Source: Liopterus haemorrhoidalis
Taxonomy: Eukaryota > Arthropoda > Insecta > Coleoptera > Dytiscidae
DNA: 64,000 nt
Assembly: GCA_963971575.1 (NCBI GenBank)
Contig: OZ020611.1
Span: 48,187,007 to 48,251,006, forward strand
Direction of reading: 5' to 3'
Position 1 is the stretch's first letter; the number at the start of each line of letters is the position of its first letter. The notes below the pieces were generated by a model, which saw only the letters and a list, made by a program, of their open reading frames with translations, was not told the DNA's origin and ran no database searches. Of the stretch, positions 51,437-61,509 are shown one piece after another. The position numbers and the translations under genes are program-made.

Positions 51437-52133
51437 TAAGATGGTTGCCGCGTCTGCTCACAGTGGATCAAAACGGAAACGCGTGACCCTTTCGAAGCAA
51501 TGTTTCGATATGTACAAGCGCAATCCAATTAAGTTTCTGCGGCGTTTCATAACCGTTAATGAAACATGGTTCCATAATTATGTACCAGAAATGAAATAAC
51601 GGTCAAAACTGTGGATTTTTCCTGATGGACGTGTTCCGAAAAAGAAAAAGAATTCCTTCGGCTGGAAAGCTTATGGCCAAGATTTTCTGGGATTCACCCA
51701 TAATCATCATCAACTATATGGGAAAGGGAAAAAAGATCACAGTACAATATTACGCCACTATTGGATCAACTGCATACTGAATTGATAAAAAAGTGACCCC
51801 ATTTGGCAAAGACAAAATCCTGTTTGACAATAGCAATCGTTCGCCATTGCAAGGGACAAGTTGGGCAAAATGCGCTACGAACTGCTCTCTCGTCCACCCT
51901 ATTTTCCAGGTTTAGTCCCCTGTGACTTTTTCTTTTCAAACATGAAGAAGTGGTTTATTAGAAATATATTTGCACCCAACGAGGAGATCATCGCTGAAAC
52001 ACACGACTATTTTGCAGAGCTCAAGAAATCGTATTTTTTGGAAGGTTTAAAGAAGTTGGAATATGGTTGGGCAAAATATATCGAACTAAAAGGAGACTAT
52101 GTTGAAAAATTTTTAGTATTCCCAAATTCATAA
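51437..52133 (+). pseudogene. Mariner transposase, C-terminal two thirds
   Basis: It begins at KMVAASAHSGSKRKRVTLSK and continues KFLRRFITVNETWFHNYVPE, where asparagine replaces the first catalytic aspartate (usual VDETW). The middle region is out of frame (QYYATIGS, LFDNSNRSPLQG). From 51867 the frame reads MRYELLSRPPYFPGLVPCDF, FSNMKKWFIRNIFAPNEEII, ETHDYFAELKKSYFLEGLKK and ends ELKGDYVEKF. This is the same broad mariner type as 9564-10262 but a separate copy. No inverted ends are visible; the sequence just before it is a GTCGGAGTCG-type repeat. Confidence 0.87.
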
Positions 52134-52937
52134 ATTAATAAATACTAATAAAATAATAAATAAAGTATAATTAAATTACCGTGTGCTGTGTCGTGATGAG
52201 TCCAACAGAGTTTCAAGAAGACATTATAATATCAAACATACCACCCAGAATTAGAATGTTAACCGAGATTCCTAACATCAAAATTCAATAAAAATCTCTT
52301 CATTTACAAGATTTATATCACCATCAAGTATTTTCATAATATAATTTATTATTCATTAAGAGATTACTAACGCCATCCGTTTATTGTTCTAGTAAAATTA
52401 TTCACTGCCCACATTTACGAGACAGAGACTGTAGGTAGCAAACTTAGTCACTCAAGGTATAGGTTAGGTCTGTTTACATAACCATTTTCGTCTTTTGGTC
52501 TTTCGATGATTTAATTATAAAAATGTTATAGTTGCGGTAGGTTAGTGACATAAAGGCGTAGGGGAACTCTGCCTATTTTGGGATTTGATGATTGACAAGG
52601 TAATAGCCTACACGAAAATTTGGGGTTTTAAAGTTTTTTATTAATTTAAATGGATCCAATGTACAGTTAGGAATTGAGTAAAAAATTAGGAAAAGAAATG
52701 AGCAGGGATGTACAAAATTTGATAATAATTACGACTAATACAGTGTAAATAGTTTAATGCTAAACCAAGAAGACCAAAATATTTATATTATTTAAAAGAA
52801 TTTCGTTTTAAAACATACTACAGAAGTAAACAGAAAAAAATAACACCAATATTTTTCATGTTGGTATAATAAAAAAATAGTTAAGATAGAAAGTTAAATA
52901 AGTTGAAGCTGCATTCAGAGCTCTTTAAATTAATAGA
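52134..52937. other. AT-rich stretch, nothing recognised
   Basis: No supported feature. Confidence 0.4.
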
Positions 52938-52945
52938 TTATAGAC

Positions 52946-53100
52946 CAGTGTTTCTCAACAGGTGGTCCGGAACCACAAAATTTCATTAGTATTAATAATG
53001 GGACTTTACGCAAAAGAATGTTTTTCTTGATGTTGGTGGTCCGCGGTTAGTGTGGAATTCTGAAAGTGGTCCGCAACTGTCGAAGGTGTGAGAAACACTG
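52946..53100. mobile_element. Short hAT MITE (155 bp)
   Basis: Ends CAGTGTTTCTCAACAGGTGG and, inverted, CAGTGTTTCTCACACC. Flanks TTATAGAC (52938-52945) and CTATACAC (53101-53108) are an 8-bp duplication with two differences. GGTGGTCCGCGG is inside. It is the smallest member here of the CAGTGTTTCTCAAC family. Confidence 0.85.
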
Positions 53101-53108
53101 CTATACAC

Positions 53109-53763
53109 TGTACTTTGTGGATATGTTTAATACATTGTTTTAACGTTCCGGCGTAGCGTTTACAGCTTAATAAAATTAGTGAGTTGCGAATAGTGTGACA
53201 TCTGTGTGTTTTATACCAACTACGGTGGCTTCGTAAAATGTTTATTATCTATTATCGTTTTCCTAATTATGCTATCCTAGATTTTTACTAACTAAACCTA
53301 ACCTAATTACCTAAATTAATCATTATTTACTGTTCGTGTTTGTAATTTTGAGCGAGATTTATTGTAATCGGCGCGATGACATTTCATTAGGTTATGTAAA
53401 GGCATACAATATGAACGTTTTCAAAGATATAGACTGAGTTTTAGTTTTTATAGAGCCAATTCTGTTAATTACGAGAATCTACTACTCTCGTTCGAAAATT
53501 ATCCAATAGATCAACATGCAGAGAACAACAAAAAAAGAGGTACCCAGAAAGATAACACATCGATAATAAAAAATCTACAGGCGAAGACAAAATATAAAAT
53601 CAGGTTTGGATATAACGAACGAATAAACAAATAAGGCAGTTGACATAAATTATTAATAAAGTTTGGTCAGGAAAGGGTTTTCGGCAAAGATGAAGTAAAT
53701 GAATAATGACATTAGTCTATAAAAAAGGATACATGAGTAACGCGCGTAATTATTATGGATTTA
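53109..53763. other. AT-rich stretch, nothing recognised
   Basis: No supported feature. Confidence 0.4.
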
Positions 53764-54420
53764 TGGTTGTTCGGAAAGTCGTTTTTGTTGGTTAAAATGA
53801 AAAACGATTTTCTTATAGTGTATAAATATTTAATTTAATTATATATTCACCATTTTTATCCAATACCTTTTGCTATCTTTCTGGCAGTAGCATGATTCCA
53901 CGCCCATAACACTGATCTTTGCTAGCAAAAACCCATTTTTGACGTCCTCACCTGAAGTAAAGGTTTTGCCGTCTAAAAATTTTTGTAGAAACCAGAACAG
54001 ATAATAATCTGAAGGTGCCAGATCTGGAGAATATGGTGGGTGTGGTAGTACATCCCATCCAAGCTGTAAAAGCTTTTGGCGAGTAACCAAACTTGTATGA
54101 GGTCTCGCGTTAGCTTGGTGGAACACTATACCTTTTCTATTGATCGTTCTGGCCTTTTCTGTTTAAGTGAATCATTCAAGTTGTCTAGTTGATGACAGTA
54201 CACTTCAGAATTGATCGTTTATCTGGTAGAAGCTCAGATAAAACTATTCCCTTAAAATCCCACCAAACAGACAGACCTTTTTTTGATGAATATTGGTATT
54301 CAAAGAGTTTGAGCCGGTTCATCTTTTTTACTCCATGATCTCTTGGACTTAACGTTGTTTTAGACAACCCATTTCTTGTCTCCAGTGATGCTTCGCTTCA
54401 AAAATTTTTTTGCTACGTTC
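53764..54420 (-). pseudogene. Mariner transposase, C-terminal half, third lineage
   Basis: A mariner-type end TTGTTCGGAAAGTCGTTTTT lies near 53767, just after TA. On the minus strand the gene reads KRSITGDKKWV near 54395, GLSVWWDFKGIVLSELLPDK, then FHQANARPHTSLVTRQKLLQ. Alanine replaces the second catalytic aspartate in the last segment (usual HQDNARPHTS). Next come LGWDVLPHPPYSPDLAPSDY, with the third aspartate present, and FLQKFLDGKTFTS. The last part, GIMLLPER*QKVLDKNGEYI, is in another frame with a TAG for Trp. The N-terminal half is missing. This type matches the SETMAR-related (Hsmar1-like) group. Confidence 0.87.
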
Positions 54421-54735
54421 AACTTTGTAAAACTTATGTTGATTATTATTTGGTAAATGGTCGCCATTTTGAAATGGTTAACATAAAAATATGACTTTTT
54501 GGTGTCATTGTAAAGCTAATTTAATGTACTTTTAGGAAAAAAATATAAAATTATCGATTCCCTATGCTAGATCAAAAGTTGACATCATTTCCGGTGAAAC
54601 CGAAAGTGCCTCAGAATTCTTACAGTAACCTTTAGATGGGCCTTTTTGTCTAGTTTAACTTTTGTTCTGAAGATTTTTTGTATTTTTACAAATAAAGGAG
54701 ATTTTCGGGGTGCCCCGTTTCAAACAAACAGCCTG
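54421..54735 (-). mobile_element. ACAGGCTGTTTG-ended element fragment
   Basis: Inverted from about 54735 the sequence reads CAGGCTGTTTGTTTGAAACG then GGGCACCCCG, followed by CTTTAATTTG-like spacer and GTACATTAAATTAGCTTTAC. This combination is a common short repeat in insect genomes. Its right part runs into the mariner remnant. It is non-coding. Confidence 0.5.
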
Positions 54736-56022
54736 TATATATATATATATCGTTAAAAGTGTTATGTTGCTTCGCGACTAGAAGTGGTCTTGTGTATGAC
54801 ATTAAATGCGATACATACTAATTATCGAGTCTCAATAAATATAGTAATCCACTGAATTTGATTAAATTTAGATCCTGTACAAAAAACATTATTCACCATT
54901 CTTCCGAGCACTGTAGAAAACTTCAAAATTAATATATTCTTGAGAATATGCAATAATTTCTACGAGATAACAAATTAAATTAAATAAATTAAGCATTTAA
55001 TTTGAAATATCCTTCATTGTTTTTATATCTATAAGAAACATTGTAAATTAAATTGAATATTATTTCTAACCATGAAACGATCAGTTCTTTGACACAGTTT
55101 TTTCTATTATCATGCATAATAATATATTTCTTTGTTTCCTGGTTTTTACACAAAATCATCAAGCGTAACATCCTTCGTTTTTTTATTGTGTATTTAAATT
55201 TTAAAGAGATAGAAAAACCGTTGTCGTCTCTTTAAATTTTAAAGTTATCTTCCCACGGCGAATTTAAAATTACTACAAAAATAGTAATAGTTCCCCTTAT
55301 GATTTCATATATTCGTCATGCAGTTCATATTGTGTAATATTTAAATGTCTAACTGTTTACTTTTGCTCTTTAAAGATTAAAAGGATCTAATTGTTCTGTT
55401 GACTAAGGTAAAATTATAGCAGATGACATCCCCTGACATTCCCTGACGTTATATTTTTATTTACAAACCAAATTTCTTTTTTTAATTGAGTTAAAGTGGA
55501 AACGTACTTATAAAACCCGACGAAATGCGACGCGTTTTGACTCGAATCAAATGTTGCTATTTTCCATTGTTGACTATGGATTAGAAACATATGGTTAACA
55601 CTCGTCGCATTTTACGCGCTCACGCAACATCCGATCCAAACTACTCGGTTCAGCGTGTTGTCGGTGGTGAGGGAAGTACGCCACCCGACTCGTAGTGACC
55701 AATGTGTTTCTAGTCAACATGTTTAATATATTCATATATTTCCTCAAAGTACAATTTATCTACTCGAAAATACTTGAAAAAGTCTTTAAAAAGAACATAA
55801 AATCCATTGTCTTTCTTTGCTGATTTATTTTATGAAGCTTTTCGTCAGATCTTGTAAATCATCATTCTGATTCGTTGTTAAGAAATATGTTCATCTATTA
55901 TCGTGGCTAAACCTGTAGATACACTTCATTACTCTTGACGAACTAACCAAAAATCATGTTTTGTCACGGCGCGTGTTACATATGTGCACGGTTCGCATCG
56001 TGTATGTGTCGTGTTTCAATTT
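54736..56022. other. AT-rich stretch with no gene
   Basis: ATATATATATAT at about 54738. CGACGAAATGCGACGCGTTT (55519) and, inverted, CGCGTAAAATGCGACGAGTG (55615) form an imperfect inverted pair about 100 bp apart. Nothing else is recognised; small overlapping frames have no similarity. Confidence 0.4.
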
Positions 56023-56494
56023 TACGAGGGGAAGTCAAAAAGTAAGTGAAGATTTTATTTCCTCAACTTAAATGGTTGGCAGCATTGACTGAACCTAAAT
56101 GTATCATAACCTCAAAGTTTCTTTGTGTGTTACCTGTGGTGGTTCAGTGCTCAGCTTTCATATAAGTGTTTTCAAGTAGGGTTGTACATCGAAGGCAAAA
56201 CATCGATGTTTAACATCGATGTTAACATCGGCGCTTACTATCGATGTGGAAAAAACATCGAAGGAAAAACATCGATGTATCGGAAACATCGATGTTTTAT
56301 TAATATTAAAAAAAGCTATTTATTTATATTATATAGGTTTTATTTAATAATGTAAAGATAAAATACGAAAAAAGTAACACATAATACACAAAAAGCATTT
56401 ATTATATTTTGAAATAGAAATATTCCTTTTTAATAGTAATTAATTTCACATTAATATTATTATACCCAATATAATAATCCTAATTTGTACCTAC

Positions 56495-56680
56495 AGTCTA
56501 TTCCAAATGATTAGGTGGAACTAACCGCAATTTTCATTTTTGTAATTTGTCATTAGATATTTTTTTATATGGTATATTGAAGTTGCCTTTTCCTGAACAA
56601 AATGATCAAAAGCTTCAATCAATCGGTAAAAGTAACTAGAATTGAAAATCTAGTTCCGTCTAAACCAAAGGAACAGACCT
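56495..56680. mobile_element. AGKCTRTTCC foldback MITE, copy 3, inside the hAT MITE
   Basis: Ends AGTCTATTCCAAATGATTAG and, inverted, AGGTCTGTTCCTTTGGTTTA. It is flanked by TAC on both sides (56492-56494 and 56681-56683). Comparison with the empty site in 13849-14837 shows a clean insertion. The 3-bp duplication and inverted ends suggest a Harbinger-type origin, though the ends do not start with GG or TGG. Confidence 0.85.
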
Positions 56681-56822
56681 TACTATTTTTACATTTCTAA
56701 AATGAAATATTGGATTTTATTAAAATACTAATATAGTAATCTTAATGTTAATTTTATATTATTTAACATAAAAATAACACTGTCATACACAATTATTTTT
56801 ATACTTTTTTAAGTTGAAATAA

Positions 56823-56963
56823 AGTCTGTTCCTTTGGTTTAGGCGGAACTAGATTTTCAATTCTAGTTACTTTTACCGATTAATTGAAGCTTTTGATCAT
56901 TTTGTTCAGGAAAAGCCAACTTCAATATATAAAAAAATAGCTAATGACAACTTACAAAAATCC
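56823..56963 (+). mobile_element. Truncated AGKCTRTTCC MITE, copy 4
   Basis: It begins AGTCTGTTCCTTTGGTTTAG and runs through TTTTGATCATTTTGTTCAGG and GCTAATGACAACTTACAAAA, where it stops. About 135 bp of the host MITE that should follow (present in copy 1) is missing at this junction. Confidence 0.7.
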
Positions 56964-57333
56964 AGGGATTGGAGGAATAACAACTAGGAAAGTGTCAACA
57001 AGACTCAAAAAGAAAAAGTGTGTTGGCGTCGTTGGTCGTTCGCATTGTTTGCAAAAATTAGAAGTTTCTTTTTATTTTTTCCTGTTATGCTAACTGCTAA
57101 GAAGAATAAGAACTAACACTATTAGTATTGTTATATCACAATAGATGGCGCTTACCATATATTTTGTGTACTAATTTTAATAGTAATTAAAATTTTAAGA
57201 TTCCAGCGCCTCTAGCGGTAGTTTCTGAATTTCAAAGTTTAAACATCGACATCGGTAGTAGTCGTAGTAGTTTTTAAAACAAACATCGATGTTTTCGATA
57301 CATCGATGTTTTTTTCCCATCCCTAATTTCAAG

Positions 57334-57600
57334 GCAGTTTATTATGAGTGTCCACCATGCACCAAGGAAGAAATGAGAAGAGTGATACGGTTCCTGTACT
57401 TTGAGGGGACGAAACATATGGAAATTATTCGCAGAATGCAGAAGTATTATGGTGCGAATTGTCTTGCTGAAAGAAAAATTTATGAGTGCATACGAGAAGC
57501 GTTCAGGTAGGCCATCCACTTCAAAGATGAACAATCGCGGCTGTTGAGCGAATGATTCATGATAATCATCGTGTTAGTATTGATGGTATTGTATTGAGTA
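57334..57600 (+). pseudogene. Mariner transposase N-terminus
   Basis: The frames read CTKEEMRRVIRFLYFEGTKH, MEIIRRMQKYYGANCLAERK and IYECIREAF, then in another frame [12 protein letters not shown] and, further on, [16 protein letters not shown]. The pattern 'E.R.virFLyfeG....eIhrrM...YGd.c.s...iy.W...F..GR.s..de.RsGRPst' is the first helix-turn-helix region of a mariner transposase. It is cut within the second HTH, where the LINE-derived segment begins. The surviving tail of the same gene is at 57790-57835. Confidence 0.82.
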
Positions 57601-57788
57601 CCGCAATCCATTTTGGAGTACCGCAAGGGTCAATATTAGCCCCGCTGTTGTATCTGATTTATATTAATGATTTACCAACTTTTATAGATGCTAAGTCTGT
57701 TTTATATGCAGACGATACAACGATGCTTAACCAGTCCGAAAACTATCAAAAAATGATATCCAACAAACCTCTTCCAGAACGGAATTAG
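57601..57788 (+). pseudogene. LINE reverse-transcriptase core segment inside the mariner
   Basis: The open frame reads [40 protein letters not shown] and [11 protein letters not shown], ending at TAG 57786-57788. [21 protein letters not shown] and the YADD catalytic box are diagnostic of non-LTR RT. It is embedded between two parts of a mariner gene, not next to other LINE sequence, and keeps an intact YADD. No LINE 3' tail or target duplication is visible at its edges. Confidence 0.85.
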
Positions 57789-57923
57789 AAATCTTATAAA
57801 GAGATGTATCAAATGTATAAAAGTTGAGGGAGTTTAGGTAGAGAAATAATAGTATTTGTAATTTTATTGGCGCAATAAAAGATACGTTTTTTCAAATTTG
57901 CTTTTACTTTTTGACTTCTCTCG
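57789..57923 (+). pseudogene. Mariner transposase extreme C-terminus and 3' end
   Basis: It reads KRCIKCIKVEGV*VEK* (about 57796-57847), the usual '.RW.KCI...G.YVEK' ending of mariner transposases with one internal stop. The 3' UTR and inverted end follow. It confirms that the LINE piece replaced the mariner catalytic core. Confidence 0.75.
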
Positions 57924-57999
57924 TATATTTTCGCCGTATATAATTTGACGCGCAACCGTGGTCCATGAATAATGAACGTTCAATAAACAAGTTTTGTTT

Positions 58000-58140
58000 T
58001 TATTAAGTTAGTTGGTTAGTTAAAATCTTTGAAGCCAACAGCGATGGCTATTTGCGCTTCACACAGCCCATCCTTATAGCTAGACTTATTATATATACAT
58101 ATAACTAGAATATTATTTATAAGTTATAGAATAATCAGAC
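58000..58140 (-). repeat. LINE 3' tail, copy 4
   Basis: On the minus strand: GGATGGGCTGTGTGAAGCGC (about 58075), AAATAGCCATCGCTGTTGGC, then TTTTAACTAACCAACTAACT ending near 58005. It belongs to the same family as 20002-20308, 26925-27060 and 27360-27470. Confidence 0.75.
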
Positions 58141-59011
58141 AATAAAAAATAGTATTTTAAACATTGTTGTATGTAACAATCAGGGTTCTGAAGTTTTATA
58201 ATTGAAAATACAAATTTGATATGAAAGTTAGAGGGTTCATTTTTAGCTCACTCTCTATGCGTATGTAATGCTTCATTAGCAATGTTACAAAGAAACGCCA
58301 TGTTAAAATGGCATAATTTTTACACGAGAAAATATACATAAAACCCTACTTTTTTGACAGTTGAGCGAACAAACTTTTTGACAGTTGAAAGAAGTGATGA
58401 TATCACTTCTCGTGATCGCTGAAGACGGAAACAGATTGTCGAGCAGTTTCCGAAACGTTCGAAAATATTTTATATAACTCATGAAGTTTATATCTTTTTG
58501 ATAATAATACTCATTATATTGTACTATTCTAGCCTAGTACTATCAGCAATGGCAAACGTCCAAAATAACTGTGTCCGCATTAATATTGGACCATTGCAAA
58601 ATAATATCAAAGATATTATAGGTATATTAAATATTCAACCTTATTTGAAACAATATCCATGTCATCTGCATACTCTAAAATCTGGTACCCCAATGAGTAC
58701 CAACTCATTCACAGCTCAATGAGTAATAGACCACGGTGGTTGGTATCTTGGGTTTTTCGCAACATCATCTACAGCACAAGGTTAAAAAGTAAAGGTGAGG
58801 TGGTATTTCCATATCTGACTCTGAGTATGAATTTCAAAAAGCTGTGTTTATCCCTATTAAATTTATCAAGATGACAATGGTGTGTGTGTCGGGATCCATA
58901 AGCAGAGTGAAAGAAGGAAACTTTTTGTCAACATATCAGTTCTACTGACTTAAATCTAAATACCTCATGTGTTTATGGCTGTAAAAAAATTATACCATTA
59001 TAATCGACTAA
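58141..59011. other. Unassigned stretch with a structured motif
   Basis: TTTTTTGACAGTTGAGCGAA and CTTTTTGACAGTTGAAAG (58349-58390) are an imperfect direct repeat. Then CTGAAGACGGAAAC...GTTTCCGAAACG (58421-58466) forms a short stem, of the sort seen near 3' ends of some retroelements. No coding similarity is recognised. Confidence 0.4.
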
Positions 59012-60118
59012 TGGTGCGATTATGGTCCAACATGTAAATCTTAATTTAAGACTAAATGAATCTTTAACTTCGATTGTTAAATTATTTAAAATTTTGCTAT
59101 TATGGTCAACTAAATTTAAATACTTCAGCTACAGAATTGTGGCCTTGTTAGAGGCTAATTAAGTAACGTTCCCCTGAGCATTGTCTGTCTCTGTCTGTGC
59201 GAATTGAATAAAGAGAGAAAACAATAGTAAAGACATGTTAATTTAGTGTTTTTAGTGCTGGCTGTCAAAACATATAACGTGAAAAACTTAAAATCTTTAT
59301 TTATTGAAGAAAAAACAAAAAAATGCATAGCAAAATGAAGTCAAAGTACACGATTTATTATACCATGTTTACAATATTTACCCAAAAATAATAAATAGTA
59401 AAAGTATAATTTTAAGATTAAATGTATATTCATAGGTAATTTTCATACAAAATAACACACATGGCTTAAGCGATTCGTAATGAGCCTGCATACTTGGTTT
59501 ATAGCTTTGCTTAAACTACTCTGGCTCATGCAATTAAAAATGGAGTTCCCCTCAGCTTTTTGGTCAGAACCAGTTGCCAAAAAGTTGATAGTTCCTTTGA
59601 GATGTAGTGGAAGTTCGTTTTGTCTTATAGGTTGTCTATTATGTAGTGATTGCAACTTTCCTAGAAAATTATTTCTTTTTACAGCTGAAAAAAAATTCCA
59701 AAACTCTCATTAGCCATTTCAAAAGGGATTTTCTGTGTCTCTTATAAATCTTCGTTCTATGCGAAGAATACATAATACGTATTTTTGATAATTTATAATG
59801 TTTATAAATTTATCTTTTATTACCTGTTGTCATCTTCTTCGGCAATTAAATGAACTAAAACATGTATCAATTCCATTTTCTTGTAAATAAAAATGTTTAA
59901 CTTTAAATACGATTTCGGGAAACGTTACAGTCTGATCCAGTGTCAAACACAACCTCAAATTTAGCGCTATGGAGAGATATATCTGGCTGTAGCTTACAGA
60001 AAAATTTAAGGATTTATTTAACGTTAAATGGTGACCATAATTGCACTTCACGCAAAACCATGTGACCTTCACATTTAAAGAGCTTAAATATTTAACTGAA
60101 ATGACCATAATCGCACCA
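59012..60118 (-). mobile_element. PIF/Harbinger element, internally deleted (1.11 kb)
   Basis: Inverted ends TGGTGCGATTATGGTCCAAC and TGGTGCGATTATGGTCATTT are flanked by perfect TAA duplications (59009-59011 and 60119-60121), the standard Harbinger target. Sequences like TTATGGTCAA and TGACCATAAT recur near the ends. It contains a Harbinger nuclease fragment on the minus strand. Confidence 0.93.
59443..59680 (-). pseudogene. Harbinger nuclease, N-terminal part
   Basis: The minus-strand frame reads NFLGKLQSLHNRQPIRQNEL, PLHLKGTINFLATGSDQKAE, GNSIFNCMSQSSLSKAINQV and CRLITNRL. The block 'Lrf.atGs.q...g......SQ.t.S......v' is the N-terminal signature of HARBI1-like nucleases. The similarity stops after about 75 residues. 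The catalytic IDCTH, second D and E regions are absent, and the rest of the element is AT-rich. It is a different lineage from 40325-40633. Confidence 0.85.
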
Positions 60119-60121
60119 TAA

Positions 60122-60894
60122 GAGACATAAAATATTGAGATACATCAATGAAGCTATTGGCCAGCCATCTGTCAAAAAACTAAAAAATCATACATTATTG
60201 ATACTGGTCTGCCATCTTGTGTGGAATTTTTTGAATAAATATTATTTTTGGTGTTAAAAATATTCAAAATAACTAGTTTATGAATTTTATCTACTAATCA
60301 TTTCATTCATCTCGTGCAAATGTAATATAAACAACCAAAATAGCATCTGGAATGCATTATTCTATTTAACCTATCTTGTATTAACTCATATTTGGATTCT
60401 GGACAGTTAATTTATTTTAACTCAACACCAAAATGACAGATCATTGTTCAGATTATTTTAATAAGCATCTATGTAATTTATTAAAATAATCTTAGGGGTT
60501 CACCTTTAATAGAGGCTTTATTAGCTTCAAGTATGCGATGTTCCCACACTCACACTCAGGGGGCTAAATTGGTATCTTTTGAAGGTCTAGGCGTAGGTCT
60601 AGTAAATAAAATCATCACAGGAAATTCCTCGTTACCTATTTTTCATCTCTTATCTTTACGATAGTTGGATACATAAAAAACGCTTTGGTATTTCATTCAA
60701 GAAGTTCAGTGTTGTTTTTATTTATTTTTTTAAATATACACAATGATCAAGTGAAAGAATTTGTACTAGTATTAGAAATGAACCTCGAAGTGGAAGAAGT
60801 AAAGAAGTAACAATTTAATGTTTTGAGAAAACTAATAATTAATATGTGAAACTGCTGGTGAATTCAGAAAATTTGTGTTTAAGTCTACAATTTT
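60122..60894. other. AT-rich stretch, nothing recognised
   Basis: No supported feature. Confidence 0.4.
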
Positions 60895-60942
60895 TAGGGT
60901 TTTGTAGGTATAACCAAAAAACCCTTATACCGTCATTTTGTC

Positions 60943-61036
<94 letters not shown>

Positions 61037-61470
61037 TCGGTAAAAATTGTAGCCAAACGGCTAAACCTAGAGAGTTGAAATTTTGCAGGCTTGTACAAGT
61101 TTTTGACCCGCACATAGGAAAAATACTAAAACATCTAAAAAACATATCTCCCTAAAAATATAAACAAATATGTGCTCAACGAAAAAAAAAATATTTTTTT
61201 AAAATTCTGAGTAGGGTATCAAATGAAAGCCCTTAGTACGTGGATTAACGATCAAAATTTTATTTTTGCAAAATAAATTATTTTAATGCGATTTTTGTCA
61301 AAATTGTGAAAAAAAAATTTTGTCCCACACCCTGTAGCCCAGATGGTTTAAACTAAAAATCTGAAAAAATTCTAAGTAATGTATATTGGTGTGAACCGGA
61401 ATAGTACAACAGGAATTTTTGATCAGATTATGCTTTCGGAAAATAATGCATTTTTTGTGTTTTTAACCAA
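60895..61470 (+). repeat. M2 repeat, most complete copy
   Basis: It starts AGGGTTTTGTAGGTATAACC and has a pure TCTG array. GTAGCCAAACGGCTAAACCT, GTTGAAATTTTGCAGGCTTG and GTATCAAATGAAAGCCCTTA follow. The 3' block then reads GTCCCACACCCTGTAGCCCA, GTGAACCGGAATAGTACAAC and TTTTTGATCAGATTATG. It is uninterrupted, so it is the best reference for M2. Confidence 0.85.
60946..61036 (+). repeat. (TCTG)n microsatellite, about 22 units
   Basis: An uninterrupted array of TCTG spans about 91 bases at the fixed position within the M2 repeat. Reading frames here (VCLSVCLS on plus, QTDRQTDR on minus) are simple-repeat artefacts. Confidence 0.97.
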
Positions 61471-61509
61471 AATATGTTAAATATTTAATTCGCTATGCAA
61501 ACAAGTTGA

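Larger units (their letters stand above)
56177..57325. mobile_element. hAT MITE rich in CATCGATG, copy 2 (1.15 kb), inverted
   Basis: Ends TAGGGTTGTACATCG and, inverted, TAGGGATGGGAAAAAAACAT. Flanks TTTTCAAG (56169-56176) and ATTTCAAG (57326-57333) are an 8-bp duplication with one difference. It matches 13849-14837 in reverse orientation but contains a foldback MITE at 56495-56680. Its sequence near 56823-56963 has been replaced by a truncated copy of the same foldback MITE. Confidence 0.92.
56025..57923 (+). mobile_element. Mariner carrying a hAT MITE and a piece of LINE RT
   Basis: TA flanks (56023-56024 and 57924-57925) bound inverted ends CGAGGGGAAGTCAAAAAGTA and CGAGAGAAGTCAAAAAGTAA. 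Between them: 150 bp of mariner 5' region, the hAT MITE (56177-57325), the mariner N-terminal coding part, about 190 bp of LINE RT, and the mariner 3' end. Without the MITE it is about 740 bp. Confidence 0.85.

Noticed and set aside
57274..57534. Minus-strand open frame opposite the mariner N-terminus
   Set aside because: It is the complement of recognised mariner coding sequence and partly of the MITE end; it has no independent similarity.
60846..61145. Open frames made of VCLSVCLS or QTDRQTDR repeats, also at 1766, 12617 and 43252
   Set aside because: They are translations of a TCTG microsatellite, which has no stop codon in several frames; no other coding evidence exists.
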